From contig CAVZIK010000006.1 in assembly GCA_963775295.1 (NCBI GenBank), positions 558,001 to 622,000 of the forward strand: a stretch of DNA of 64,000 nucleotides. Reading direction: 5' to 3'. A model generated the notes under the pieces. The model saw nothing but the letters and a program-made list of their open reading frames with translations. It had not been told where the DNA came from and searched no databases. The position numbers and the translations under genes were made by a program. Below, piece after piece: positions 24,689 to 33,363 of this stretch (positions are counted from its first letter, which is position 1; each line of letters begins with the position of its first letter). The stretch comes from JAMDEO01 sp963775295 (GTDB lineage Bacteria > Actinomycetota > Thermoleophilia > RBG-16-64-13).

Positions 24689-26401
24689 TCAGGATTTCGT
24701 CTTGGGAGTTTTCTTGCCCTGGGGCTGGCCCGGGGGCGAGGGGTCACCGGTAGCCTCTCCCGGGTAGGAGCATTCTTCGATCATCTGCGGCCTGACCGTC
24801 AATCTATGGGTGATCGACTCGCCTCCGTAGCCTGCCCCTGTCACGTTGGCCGCCGATTCGCTCGGGTCATCCTTCGAGGCTGCGGCGGGGATCGATGCGG
24901 CCGATTTCGGAGAGGGGCCAACATTCGTCTCGCCTGTCGGATCCGCCGAAGTCTTGACGGACGTAGTCGGTACCGCCTCCGCCGGCTTGGGTGTAGCCTC
25001 GATCGTGGGGACCTCCCGGATCGGTCTAGCTGCCGCAGTCGGTGAAGTCGGCACTTCCGGCGACGGCACTTCCGGCTTACTGGTCCCGACGCTCTCCATA
25101 CTGTCTTGAGGCGGCTTGACGAGCTGGCGCACACAGACATACTCCAGCTTGCCCACGAGGTTGTCGGCGATGACATTCTCCCAACTGAAACTCCGAGCGG
25201 TCTCCTGTCCGTCGACGCGCAGGCGGTTTGTCACCTCGGGGTGCCTGCGGAGGAAGTCGAGGGCGATGTTGATCTCAGCGGGATCATCCGTGTCGAGTAC
25301 GACTGAATTGAGGTAGGAAACGGCGTAGTCTTCGCCCGTGGAGCCCACGAAGGCGACTCCCCCCGCCCCCATCACTTCTAGGCCGACTAGCCCGAATGGT
25401 TCGTGTCCGGAGTTCGCAAGGACGGCGTCGACGCCTGAATAGAAGATCGAGATCAGTTCATCACTCATGAAACTGACAATGTTATACACGTCGGCTCGCG
25501 GCGCGCCGGTAAGAGCCTCCAGGGCCTCGTCCCGATCTTTCGGCAGCTTGAGATCTACGACCTCGAGTCCCTCCCTCCTCGCATTGGCGAGGACCTCCAT
25601 GCCATGAGGCTCGATCCCGCCTCGCACGACCATGGCCACGTCATGATCCCGACGTTTCTCCTCAGCTACTGCGCTCATAGCCATGTTCCAACGCTTGTCG
25701 GGGCTGAAGCGTCCGATCTTGAAGACGACCTCGCGGCCTGGAAACGCGTTCCGGAGCCCCTTGACTGCCGTCGGGTCGGCAGAGCGGATGCGATCCGAAG
25801 GGATCCCGTTCGGGATCACCAAGGGATTGATCCCCCTTTCCCACATCACGTGCTTCATGTAGCGCGAAACAGTGGTTATCTGAGAGCAGAAGTCCAGCCT
25901 TCTCCAATCGATCCGGTCAAAACCCATCACGTTGTTTGCGTTCCAGAGGATGATCGCCTTGTCGCGGAGACCCTCGGTCCACAGGCGGTCGGAAATTTGG
26001 CATGTGGAGTAGGCCGTGTGCCATTCTTCGGCCAGGATGGCTACCAAGCGCCCCTCGGCGGCTGCTGGGGCCACGAGCCTTGACGTGACGAACCCGGGGA
26101 GCTGCTCGTTCCAGTCGACGAGTTTGGCCTCCTCCCCCTGATAGACTCCGCCTGGGTAGTGAGCGGAGAGCCACTGCCCCCACCGGTGGAGGGTGAGGTT
26201 TTCTATCGGCGACTCCTGGGCTGGCAGATGCGGATCGCCCACAAAGACGAGGTGAGTCCGGTAGCCCTGACGGGCCAGTTCGAACGCCAACTCCTTCATC
26301 CGAACCCCCAGACCGCCGGCCATGGAGTACTGATCGGGGCCTTCGAACGAAAGCAGCACGAAGTCAAGCGTGGCCGGAGTCAAACGGGGTAAGATGACCA
26401 T
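24689..26401 (-). CDS. GT4-like glycosyltransferase with long Pro/Ala/Ser/Thr-rich tail
   Basis: About 570 aa. The ATG at 26401 has an ideal GGAGG 5 nt upstream. The N-domain (LLSFEGPDQYSMAGGLGVRM) resembles glycogen/starch synthase N-termini, which carry a similar GGLG loop. Other GT-B signatures are EEWHTAYS, IGRFSPDKRWNMA and the donor-site motif GHEPFGLVGLEVMGAGG. Residues from about 435 on are a low-complexity tail rich in Pro, Ser, Thr and Ala that ends GKKTPKTKS and is probably disordered. It leads an operon with two GH57 enzymes, implying synthesis and remodelling of an alpha-glucan. Confidence 0.87.
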   Translation of the reverse strand: MVILPRLTPATLDFVLLSFEGPDQYSMAGGLGVRMKELAFELARQGYRTHLVFVGDPHLPAQESPIENLTLHRWGQWLSAHYPGGVYQGEEAKLVDWNEQLPGFVTSRLVAPAAAEGRLVAILAEEWHTAYSTCQISDRLWTEGLRDKAIILWNANNVMGFDRIDWRRLDFCSQITTVSRYMKHVMWERGINPLVIPNGIPSDRIRSADPTAVKGLRNAFPGREVVFKIGRFSPDKRWNMAMSAVAEEKRRDHDVAMVVRGGIEPHGMEVLANARREGLEVVDLKLPKDRDEALEALTGAPRADVYNIVSFMSDELISIFYSGVDAVLANSGHEPFGLVGLEVMGAGGVAFVGSTGEDYAVSYLNSVVLDTDDPAEINIALDFLRRHPEVTNRLRVDGQETARSFSWENVIADNLVGKLEYVCVRQLVKPPQDSMESVGTSKPEVPSPEVPTSPTAAARPIREVPTIEATPKPAEAVPTTSVKTSADPTGETNVGPSPKSAASIPAAASKDDPSESAANVTGAGYGGESITHRLTVRPQMIEECSYPGEATGDPSPPGQPQGKKTPKTKS

Positions 26402-26419
26402 TTCGCCTCCCGGGCGCGT

Positions 26420-26446
26420 GTTCAATGCTGACAGCATATCGTGAAC
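26420..26446. promoter_or_regulatory. Nested dyad between divergent GT4 and trpB genes
   Basis: Two nested inverted repeats: GTTCA (26420-26424) with TGAAC (26442-26446), and inside it TGCT (26426-26429) with AGCA (26433-26436). It lies in the 140-bp gap between the divergent genes and could be an operator. Possible, not shown. Confidence 0.3.
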
Positions 26447-26541
26447 GGTACCCGCGGTATGTACGCGACATGCACGTTCATGGGCATTTGTGTTACTTTT
26501 CTTACTTCGTACGCCCCTCAAGGAAGGAAAGGCAGAAAGGC

Positions 26542-27894
26542 ATGGCAGTCAAGTATCTGCTTCCGGAAGAGAGGATCCCCACGGCTTGGTATAACGTCGC
26601 GGCCGACCTTCCCGAGCCCCCGCCGCCGCCCCTCCACCCGGGAACGCTGCAACCCGCCAGTCCGGACGACCTGGCCCCGTTGTTCCCGATGGGCCTCATC
26701 ATGCAGGAGATGTCATCGGAACGTCTGATCGAGATCCCTGACGAGGTCCGGGAGATCTATCGGCTTTGGCGCCCCACTCCCATCATAAGAGCCGCTCGAT
26801 GGGAAAAGGCCCTCGGAACGCCAGCGAAGATCTACTTCAAGTATGAAGGGGTCAGCCCCGCTGGCTCTCACAAGCCGAACACGGCCGTTCCGCAGGCTTG
26901 GTACAACAAGCAGGAAGGAATCACCAAGCTGACCACCGAGACCGGCGCCGGCCAATGGGGGTGCGCACTCTCCCTTGCGACTCAACTTCTCGGCATGGAG
27001 TGCCTCGTCTACATGGTGAAGGTCTCGTACTATCAGAAGCCGTACCGCCGGAGTATGATCCGGGTGTGGGGGGCTGAAGTTATCCCCAGCCCATCGGACA
27101 CCACTGAGTCCGGCCGCACCATCTTGGCCATGGATCCCGATTCGCCCGGCAGTCTCGGCATCGCTATCAGCGAAGCGGTCGAAGTGGCCGCGAAACGAGA
27201 CGATACCCACTACGCGCTCGGTTCGGTGCTCAATCACGTCATGCTGCATCAGACAGTCATCGGGCAAGAAGCCCTCGAACAGATGGAACTTGCGGGTGCA
27301 TATCCGGACTACGTCGTTGCATGCGTGGGCGGAGGATCGAATTTCGCGGGCATCGCCTTCCCCTTTGTGGGCGAAAAGATCAAGAAGAACAAGAAAACCC
27401 GCATCATCGCGGTCGAGCCGGCGGCCTGCCCCACAATGACAAGAGGGGTCTACGCGTTTGATTACGGCGATACGGCCAAATTGACGCCCATAATGAAAAT
27501 GGAGACCCTGGGCCACGACTTTATCCCACCGGGTATTCACGCAGGCGGCCTGCGTTATCACGGGATGTCGCCCATGGTCTCGCATTGCCATCAGCTCGGC
27601 CTGATCGAAGCCGAATCCGTCTTGCAAACCGAAGCCTTCTCCGCCGGGGTGGAGTTTGCCCGGTGCGAAGGCATCATTCCGGCTCCCGAAAGCAATCACG
27701 CGGTGGCGGCGGTCCGTCGGATCGCCGAGGAGTGCAAACAGTCAGGTGATGCCAAGACCATTCTGTTCAATATGAGCGGTCACGGCCACTTCGACATGGC
27801 TTCTTACGACAGCTATCTGGACGGTAAGCTCGAGGACTACGCCTATCCTGAAGAGAAGATCAAAGAGGCTATGAAGAACCTGCCCAAGGTCTGA
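26542..27894 (+). CDS. trpB: TrpB2-type tryptophan synthase beta-like PLP enzyme
   Basis: A 450-aa enzyme condensing indole and serine to tryptophan. The PLP lysine lies in VSPAGSHKPNTAVPQAWYNK and the phosphate-binding loop is CVGGGSNFAGIAFPF. The insertion pattern and length (about 450 rather than 400 aa) place it in the TrpB2 group, which often acts without TrpA. No trpA is adjacent. The ATG at 26542 gives the expected N-terminus (MAVKYLLPEERIPTAWYN). It is a single gene ending in a strong hairpin. Confidence 0.93.
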   Translation: MAVKYLLPEERIPTAWYNVAADLPEPPPPPLHPGTLQPASPDDLAPLFPMGLIMQEMSSERLIEIPDEVREIYRLWRPTPIIRAARWEKALGTPAKIYFKYEGVSPAGSHKPNTAVPQAWYNKQEGITKLTTETGAGQWGCALSLATQLLGMECLVYMVKVSYYQKPYRRSMIRVWGAEVIPSPSDTTESGRTILAMDPDSPGSLGIAISEAVEVAAKRDDTHYALGSVLNHVMLHQTVIGQEALEQMELAGAYPDYVVACVGGGSNFAGIAFPFVGEKIKKNKKTRIIAVEPAACPTMTRGVYAFDYGDTAKLTPIMKMETLGHDFIPPGIHAGGLRYHGMSPMVSHCHQLGLIEAESVLQTEAFSAGVEFARCEGIIPAPESNHAVAAVRRIAEECKQSGDAKTILFNMSGHGHFDMASYDSYLDGKLEDYAYPEEKIKEAMKNLPKV

Positions 27895-27919
27895 TCGACT
27901 CTCTGATTTGAGTCGTATG

Positions 27920-27946
27920 GGCGCCGTCCCCCGCGGGGACGGCGCC
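27920..27946. terminator. Perfect GC-rich hairpin between convergent genes
   Basis: GGCGCCGTCCCC (27920-27931) and GGGGACGGCGCC (27935-27946) form a perfect 12-bp stem with a 3-nt loop, 25 bp past the trpB stop. No T-tract follows on either strand, only CCCTTTC. Its place between two gene ends suggests a bidirectional, U-tract-poor terminator. Confidence 0.65.
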
Positions 27947-27966
27947 GCCCTTTCACCCGCAGTCGG

Positions 27967-28884
27967 TCATTTGCTCGCAGCCTCCGGCCTGCTGGCCACA
28001 TCCAGCAGCGACAGCATCTGCTGTGCATTCCTTGGCGCATAGTCTCCGAAGCAGTTGTTGAACATCAGATAGGTGGTCTGAGCCTCCGACTGCAGGCCGC
28101 GGACCGGTTGCACCCACTCGGCCAGTTCCTCTTCGGAGTAGAAGTACTTGAAGCGCTCTGCCGCCGAACTCACTCTGGCGTTCCATGTGGCCGTATTACG
28201 CCCGTGGAAGCGCACATAAGCTACTTCACTAGTCGCGGTAGCCAGGGGTGGTAAGACCGTCGGTCCATCAAGTCGGGGCTCATCGACGCACACGTAGCTT
28301 AGCCCGAGAGAGTGCAATAGCCGAATGGTATCGTGGAGAACACCGGGCTCGACCCACGAGGCGTGCCGAAATTCCACCGCCACCCGGTCGGGTGCCAAGA
28401 GCTCCGCGCTGAAACGGATGTACTCTCGGTTGAGCTTGTTGGCCACGAAATAGGGTGGAAACTGCATGAGCACGATGCCCAACTTGCCTGCCTCCCGCAG
28501 CGGTTCGAGGGCCAAAGAGAACAATTCGAAGACTGACTCGCGGAGGGCCGCCGATGGATGGAGTATTCGGCCATGCCGATCGACTTCCAGGTCGTACTGG
28601 ACTCGAAGCGGGGCGGGGAGCTGCTCGGGGCGCACCCCGTGTCGGGTGAGCATGCCGAAGGCCTTGATGTGGAAGATGAACCCCGGGGGGGTCCGCTCGG
28701 CCCAGAGTCGAGCAGTAGCGGAAGTAGGTAGGCCGTAGAAGCTGGAGTCGACCTCGACCGTGTCGAAACGGGCTGCATAGTAGGCCAACCTGTCGGTGGC
28801 GGTCCGCACGGCCGGTGGGTACCAGGCCCGGATCATCGTCGGGTCGGTCCAGGAACATGTCCCCGCTCGAACTTGTCCAAGCAT
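27967..28884 (-). CDS. DUF72 domain protein
   Basis: A 305-aa TIM-barrel-like protein of the widespread DUF72 family, whose function is not established. The N-terminus (VRAGTCSWTDPTMI, FDTVEVDSSFYGLP) and the end (YLMFNNCFGDYAPRNAQQML) carry the invariant DUF72 residues, including F-Y-x-L-P and the F-N-N-x-x-x-x-x-A-x-x-N-A pattern. Complete and of normal length. It is convergent with trpB and divergent from the lipoprotein gene; its first codons overlap that gene's promoter. Confidence 0.92.
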   Translation of the reverse strand: MLGQVRAGTCSWTDPTMIRAWYPPAVRTATDRLAYYAARFDTVEVDSSFYGLPTSATARLWAERTPPGFIFHIKAFGMLTRHGVRPEQLPAPLRVQYDLEVDRHGRILHPSAALRESVFELFSLALEPLREAGKLGIVLMQFPPYFVANKLNREYIRFSAELLAPDRVAVEFRHASWVEPGVLHDTIRLLHSLGLSYVCVDEPRLDGPTVLPPLATATSEVAYVRFHGRNTATWNARVSSAAERFKYFYSEEELAEWVQPVRGLQSEAQTTYLMFNNCFGDYAPRNAQQMLSLLDVASRPEAASK

Positions 28885-28900
28885 GCGCTAAGGATATACT
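28873..28900 (+). promoter_or_regulatory. Promoter of the lipoprotein gene
   Basis: TTGTCC (28873-28878), a 16-bp spacer, then TATACT (28895-28900). The expected start point near 28907 is just before a first in-frame ATG at 28910, which favours the downstream ATG at 28952. Confidence 0.6.
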
Positions 28901-28951
28901 GAACCGGTCATGAATACCCGAAGTGACACGAGGTCGGGAGAAGACACCGGG

Positions 28952-29554
28952 ATGAGGGTGAACACCATAGGCAAAGGACAGCGCAGATCGATTTGGGCAG
29001 GCGCGCTCCTTGTTCTCTGCGCCTCGGTTGTGTTGGCCGCGGGCGCTTTTTGGCTTGCCGGCTGCAATTCAGGCGACGATGCCGCCGTGTCGACCACTTC
29101 GTCAACCGAGGCGCAAGGGGTCAAATCCGGCGACGTGGATGGGCAGGTAGGTATTGCCATAGCGGTCGCGGACGTTCGAGTCACTGTGAAGGCTCTCGAA
29201 GCGACCTTCCAGCCCGCACAACCTGTGCAGCGCCTCAGCGACGATGCACTGACCGCGCCGGCTTCCGGCGAATCCTTCTATCAAGCCTACGTCCGCGTCC
29301 AGAATCTTGGAGTCGCCCCGGTGCGGGTCGATCCCTCTGAATTCGCTTGCCTAGTGGGCGGCGCGGTGGTCGCGATTGAACCTACCCGATCAGGCCCGCT
29401 TCCTCGGAGCCTTCTGAGGAACACCTCTGTGGACCTCATTCTGACTTTTGAGGCGCGCGCCGGCTTCGAGCCGGAGCTCATTTACAGCCCCTCTTGGTAT
29501 GACGGCACGATCCGTGTGACCCCGGCTGCGGAGAACAGTTCCGCGACGACTTAG
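28952..29554 (+). CDS. Lipoprotein with possible DUF4352-like domain
   Basis: About 200 aa from the ATG at 28952, which has GGGAG 11 nt upstream. An earlier ATG at 28910 would make an unusually long basic n-region. The N-terminus has Arg/Lys residues, a hydrophobic stretch ending LAGC (lipobox) and a Ser/Thr-rich linker. The C-terminal domain (YQAYVRVQNLGVAPVRVDPS, RNTSVDLILTFEA) resembles extracellular beta-sandwich DUF4352-type modules. The stop overlaps the convergent cyclase gene by 4 bp. No function can be assigned. Confidence 0.75.
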   Translation: MRVNTIGKGQRRSIWAGALLVLCASVVLAAGAFWLAGCNSGDDAAVSTTSSTEAQGVKSGDVDGQVGIAIAVADVRVTVKALEATFQPAQPVQRLSDDALTAPASGESFYQAYVRVQNLGVAPVRVDPSEFACLVGGAVVAIEPTRSGPLPRSLLRNTSVDLILTFEARAGFEPELIYSPSWYDGTIRVTPAAENSSATT

Positions 29555-30258
29555 GCCATGTCGGCCCCTTGCGATCGACCCGGATCGATTCTCCAGGCTA
29601 TAGCGCGGACCGGCGCTCCATCGGTGTTGTCGATAGGGAGAGGCAGGAATACACACTGCACCCTCGCCGACCCCAGCCGCTCCAGACAACACAGGTTTTC
29701 GGCCAACAGCACGCCTTCTGCCAGTAACATCCGGTGGATCGGGTAGGATCCGTCCTCCTCGTCGAGTCCGGGCCCATCGGTCCCCACCAAGCTAACCTTC
29801 AGTTCTAACAGCAGGGCGGCTGCTGGGCGTGAAAGCGTCGCATTCCTGCACGAGTCCCGCGAATCGCCGGCAGCCCGGCCCGAGGCTCTCGCTCTCGATG
29901 CCCAGAGAAGGACGAACTCAGCTGGCTTGACCGGCCACTCTTCAAGCCTTGACTCGAGCAACTCCCGGCTCACAATACCCGACGGGGCATCCCGGACGTC
30001 CAGCACGACTCCTTCGGCGATAAGACTCTCCAACGAATAGTCGCTCAGGAAAGCGCCATCTGGGAAGAAATGACGGGGTGCGTCGATGTGAGTGCCCGAG
30101 TGAGACCCCAAGCAGATTTGGGTGACCTCGTATCCCCCGGCGTCGTGCTCAGCGACCCGCGCTATCGTCACGGCGGGATCTCCGGGGAAGGCCACCGTCT
30201 CCGGGCTCAGGCGAAGAGTGAGATCGACGATCTCCACGGCGTCCTTTGGGCCACCCAT
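29551..30258 (-). CDS. Cyclase-family (kynurenine formamidase-like) metal hydrolase
   Basis: About 235 aa. The metal-binding motif HSGTHIDAPRHF (H-x-G-T-H-x-D-x-P-x-H) is the signature of the cyclase/KynB family of Zn- or Mn-dependent hydrolases. The ending (LCCLERLGSARVQCVFLPLP) fits too. Substrates vary widely and no kynurenine gene is seen, so kynurenine formamidase is only one possibility. It lies 16-20 bp after the cupin gene in a trpS-cupin-cyclase string. Start ATG at 30258 or GTG at 30261. Confidence 0.85.
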   Translation of the reverse strand: MGGPKDAVEIVDLTLRLSPETVAFPGDPAVTIARVAEHDAGGYEVTQICLGSHSGTHIDAPRHFFPDGAFLSDYSLESLIAEGVVLDVRDAPSGIVSRELLESRLEEWPVKPAEFVLLWASRARASGRAAGDSRDSCRNATLSRPAAALLLELKVSLVGTDGPGLDEEDGSYPIHRMLLAEGVLLAENLCCLERLGSARVQCVFLPLPIDNTDGAPVRAIAWRIDPGRSQGADMA

Positions 30259-30277
30259 CACGTCGCCGCGTTCTTCG

Positions 30278-30619
30278 TCAGCGGAACAGGTTGAGCAGGA
30301 ACACCAGGTCGTCAGTGGACTTCACAGCGTGGTACTGTCCGGCGGGCATGAAGTAAAGGGAACCAGGCATGCCAGCGTACTTCGTCTCGCCGAGGGTAAT
30401 GGTGCCCGACCCCTGCAGCACGTGGATGGTGGCGGGTGTCCCGGCTGCGTGGCCCGACAGCGATTGACCGGTCTTCATGCCGAACAGGACGAGTTTGGCC
30501 TTCGGGCAGTCGACCAGGGTCTTGCTCACGATGCCGCGGTCGGCGAATTGCACTAGTTCATTGAGATCGCCCACCCACGGGTGTTCGCAATCGAGTTCGG
30601 GAGAGTTCTTGTCTGACAT
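30278..30619 (-). CDS. Small cupin protein
   Basis: A 113-aa single cupin domain. Strands and turn residues are visible in SLSGHAAGTPATIHVLQGSG and GSLYFMPAGQYHAVKS. The classic metal-binding H-x-H is reduced (GHAAG), though a C-terminal His is kept (QYHAV). It may be a sugar- or metal-binding sensor rather than an enzyme. The ATG at 30619 has AAAGGGAG upstream. It lies between trpS and the cyclase gene in the same orientation. Confidence 0.8.
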   Translation of the reverse strand: MSDKNSPELDCEHPWVGDLNELVQFADRGIVSKTLVDCPKAKLVLFGMKTGQSLSGHAAGTPATIHVLQGSGTITLGETKYAGMPGSLYFMPAGQYHAVKSTDDLVFLLNLFR

Positions 30620-30661
30620 TGCGGGCTCCCTTTGCTGGCAAGTAGTCGGCATGAGGTCGGG

Positions 30662-31633
30662 TCAGTAGGTCGTTGACAATCCGGTGGCCTCGCGCACCCG
30701 TTCCATGACTCCCTGGGCGACTGAGCGCGCGCGTCTGCCGCCATCCCGGAGAACGTCCATGACGTAATCGGGGTCATTCTCCAATTCACGACGCCGTTCC
30801 CGGTAAGGCGCGAATGTCTCGTCTATCAACTGGAGCAGGCGCTTTTTGACATCTCCGTACCCCATCCCTCCGGCCTTGTAACGGGTTTCCCATTCCGCCG
30901 TCTCCTCGGGAGTGGTGAGCATTCGGAGTAGAAGGAACGGCGTAGAGCTGTCGGGATCCTTGGGGTCTACCATCGGAGTGGAGTCGGTGACGATACCCAT
31001 GACCTTCTTCTTGAGGGTCGAGCCTTCATCGAAGATGCCGATCTCGTTACCGTAACTTTTGGACATCTTGCGCCCGTCGACGCCGGGAACGACCGCAGTA
31101 CTGTCGAGAATGTACGGCTCTGGAACCACCAGCACCTCTCCGAATTGCTGGTTGAACTTGCCGGCCAAGTCTCGGGTCATTTCAATGTGTTGCTTCTGGT
31201 CTTGACCCACAGGCACGAGTTCGGACAGATAGATGAGGATGTCCGCCGCCTGAAGCACTGGATATGCGAAGAGACCATGATTGGGGCTGATTCCCTGGGC
31301 CACTTTGTCCTTGTAGCTCACGGCTCTCTCGAGCATCCCCATAGGGGTGACACAAGAGAGGATCCACGCCAGTTCAGTGACCTCGGGTACGTCTTGCTGC
31401 GCAAAAAGGGTCGCCTGGGCGGGGTCGAGTCCGAGGGCGAGAAAGTCGAGCGCAACACCAATTGTGTATTCGCGCAGAAGGGCAGGTTCCTGGACGGCGG
31501 TCAAGGCATGATAGCTGGCTATAAAATAGAATGGTTCATTGCCGGACTGTAGGGAGATGTACTGGCGTATGGCACCAAAGTAGTTACCCAGATGGGGCCG
31601 GCCTGATGGTTGTATGCCTGACAGTATGCGCAT
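30662..31633 (-). CDS. trpS: Tryptophanyl-tRNA synthetase
   Basis: A 323-aa class I synthetase. HIGH-like motif HLGNYFGAI is in the first 25 residues, KMSKS is in PGVDGRKMSKSYGNEIG, and the Trp-pocket segments (PVLQAADILIYLSELVPVGQ) are present. The frame remains open far upstream to 32785, but that extension is antisense to fumarase; the ATG at 31633 (MRILSGIQPSG) matches family N-termini. I looked for a tryptophan T-box in the leader and did not find one. Confidence 0.95.
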   Translation of the reverse strand: MRILSGIQPSGRPHLGNYFGAIRQYISLQSGNEPFYFIASYHALTAVQEPALLREYTIGVALDFLALGLDPAQATLFAQQDVPEVTELAWILSCVTPMGMLERAVSYKDKVAQGISPNHGLFAYPVLQAADILIYLSELVPVGQDQKQHIEMTRDLAGKFNQQFGEVLVVPEPYILDSTAVVPGVDGRKMSKSYGNEIGIFDEGSTLKKKVMGIVTDSTPMVDPKDPDSSTPFLLLRMLTTPEETAEWETRYKAGGMGYGDVKKRLLQLIDETFAPYRERRRELENDPDYVMDVLRDGGRRARSVAQGVMERVREATGLSTTY

Positions 31634-31957
31634 GGTATCCCTGCAGTTCGCGGTGTGATTGTGCCGAACGCAGTCTAGTGTAGCCGAGGGCGAGTACCTC
31701 AACCAGCACGTGCCTCGGATGATCGGAGAGACTCTGGTTTGCGCGGACGGGGTGTGATATACACGGAGGAGCCCATCGGTGGGCGGCACATCTGCCGCTG
31801 CAGCAGTCGTACAGGCGTGGCGGACAAATCGGGGTCCCGTTGCAGGGCGCGGCATGAGCTTCAGTGATCCAGCGGCGATCTCGCCACAGATTGGCGACCG
31901 TTGCTGGAGTTTTTTTTGCCCAATGGGGTCGGCCGCCTGTTCCAAGGGGGGATGCAG
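31634..31957. other. Divergent intergenic region between trpS and fumarase genes
   Basis: About 320 bp without a protein gene. On the plus strand a structured leader with a clear intrinsic terminator (31868-31917) precedes the fumarase alpha gene. On the minus strand TTGAGG and TACACT elements near trpS could be promoter parts but are spaced 14 bp, so they are not convincing. No tRNA or known riboswitch consensus is recognised. Confidence 0.6.
31868..31917 (+). terminator. Intrinsic terminator in the leader of the fumarase/sdh operon
   Basis: TCCAGCGGCG (31868-31877) pairs with CGTTGCTGGA (31899-31908), with inner pairs up to a 7-nt loop, followed directly by G and eight T residues (31910-31917). 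It stands only 27 bp before the Shine-Dalgarno of the fumarase gene. It either ends a small RNA or is an attenuator controlling the operon. Confidence 0.7.
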
Positions 31958-32803
31958 ATGAGAGAGTTGGATGTTTCCCGGATCGCGGAAGCCGTGGCAG
32001 GACTGGCCGTTGACGCCTGCTGCAATCTGGGTGACGACGTTGTCGCGTTCTTCCAACAGGCTGCCCAGGAAGAGGAATCGGAGACCGGACGCGACGTCTT
32101 GGGTCAGTTCTTGGAGAACGCACGAATTGCGAGAGATACGCCCATGCCGTTGTGCCAGGACACCGGACTGGCGGTGGTCTTCCTTGAAATCGGTCAGGAC
32201 GTGCATCTCATCGGAGGAGACTTGGAGGCGGCCGTCGACGAAGGCGTCCGCAGAGGCTACACGGATGGCTATCTGAGGAAGTCGGCCGTGGGTGATCCCA
32301 TCGGTGCGCGCAAGAACACCGGCGACAATACCCCAGCCATGCTCCACACGCGCATCGTTTCTGGGGACAAGGTGCGCGTCATCCTCGCTCCCAAGGGCGG
32401 CGGAGCCGAGAACATGAGCGCGCTTGCCATGCTGAAGCCCTCTCAAGGCAGACAGGGGGCAGTAGATTTCATCGTCGACACAGTGAGCAAGGCCGGATCC
32501 AACGCCTGTCCGCCAATGATCGTGGGCGTCGGGTTGGGGGGAACATTTGAGAAGGTCGCCTTTCTGGCGAAGCACGCGCTCTTGCGCCAAGTGGGCTCCA
32601 GCAATCCCGACCCACGGCTTGCGGAACTCGAAGACGAGTTGGAGCGGCGCTGCAATCTGCTCGGCATAGGACCCGCCGGATTGGGCGGAACCACCACGGT
32701 GATGGACGTCTTCGTGGAGGAGTTGCCGGCGCATATAGCCAGCATGCCTGTGGCCGTGAATATTCAGTGCAACTCCGCCAGGCACAAGGAGGCGGTGCTG
32801 TGA
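31958..32803 (+). CDS. Class I fumarate hydratase, alpha subunit
   Basis: A 281-aa subunit of the two-part [4Fe-4S] fumarase. Seen: RDTPMPLCQDTGLAVVFLEI near residue 55, where the Cys should bind the cluster; RKNTGDNTPAMLHT; VILAPKGGGAENMSALAML; and the second and third Cys in GSNACPPMIVGVGLGG and RRCNLLGIGPAGLGG. GGGGG lies about 7 nt before the chosen ATG at 31958; an ATG at 31952 is too close. It overlaps the beta-subunit start by 1 bp. Tartrate dehydratase is a possible alternative but the sdh context favours fumarase. Confidence 0.92.
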   Translation: MRELDVSRIAEAVAGLAVDACCNLGDDVVAFFQQAAQEEESETGRDVLGQFLENARIARDTPMPLCQDTGLAVVFLEIGQDVHLIGGDLEAAVDEGVRRGYTDGYLRKSAVGDPIGARKNTGDNTPAMLHTRIVSGDKVRVILAPKGGGAENMSALAMLKPSQGRQGAVDFIVDTVSKAGSNACPPMIVGVGLGGTFEKVAFLAKHALLRQVGSSNPDPRLAELEDELERRCNLLGIGPAGLGGTTTVMDVFVEELPAHIASMPVAVNIQCNSARHKEAVL

Positions 32804-33363
32804 TGGATCGCGTCATCACCACTCCGCTCACCGACGAGGTCGTAGAGAGCCTCCGCGCTGGAGACAGGCTCCTCATCACTGGGGTTCTCTACACGGCCAG
32901 GGACGCTGCACACAAGCGCCTGATAGAGTTAGTCGATAATGGTGAGCCGTTGCCCATCGATATCCGGGGTCAGATCATCTACTTCGTGGGTCCCACCCCG
33001 GCCCGGCCTGGACAGCCCATCGGCTCAGCCGGTCCGACCACGTCCGGGCGGATGGACGCCTATTCTCCCAAGCTGCTCGATCTCGGCCTCAAAGGCATGA
33101 TCGGTAAGGGCGGCCGCAACGAGGCGGTGCGGGAGTCTCTCAAGCGCAACAAGGCCGTGTACCTGGCAGCGACGGGCGGTGCGGCGGCTCTTCTTTCGCG
33201 TCGCATCACGGAAGCACGAGTGGTAGCGTACGAGGACCTGGGCCCGGAGGCCATCCGCGAGTTGCAGGTGAAGGACTTTCCGGTGGTGGTGATCAACGAC
33301 ATGTATGGCGCCGATCTCTACGCCGAAGGGCGCAAGATGTTCGAACGGAAGGGGGATTCTTGA
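32803..33363 (+). CDS. Class I fumarate hydratase, beta subunit
   Basis: A 186-aa subunit. The motifs LITGVLYTARDAAHKRLIEL, SAGPTTSGRMDAYSPKLLDL and MIGKGGRNEAVRESLKRN are typical of the C-terminal catalytic part. The ATG sits in a TGATG overlap with the alpha gene, and AAGGAGG precedes it. Together alpha and beta interconvert fumarate and malate; the sdhCDAB genes follow with a TTGA overlap, making a succinate-to-malate module. Confidence 0.92.
   Translation: MDRVITTPLTDEVVESLRAGDRLLITGVLYTARDAAHKRLIELVDNGEPLPIDIRGQIIYFVGPTPARPGQPIGSAGPTTSGRMDAYSPKLLDLGLKGMIGKGGRNEAVRESLKRNKAVYLAATGGAAALLSRRITEARVVAYEDLGPEAIRELQVKDFPVVVINDMYGADLYAEGRKMFERKGDS

Noticed and set aside
31634..31760. Tryptophan T-box in the trpS leader
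   Set aside because: No T-box consensus or specifier-like structure found on the minus strand.
31634..32785. Long N-terminal extension of the trpS frame
   Set aside because: It is antisense to the fumarase alpha gene and the TrpRS N-terminus with MRILSGIQPSG begins at 31633.
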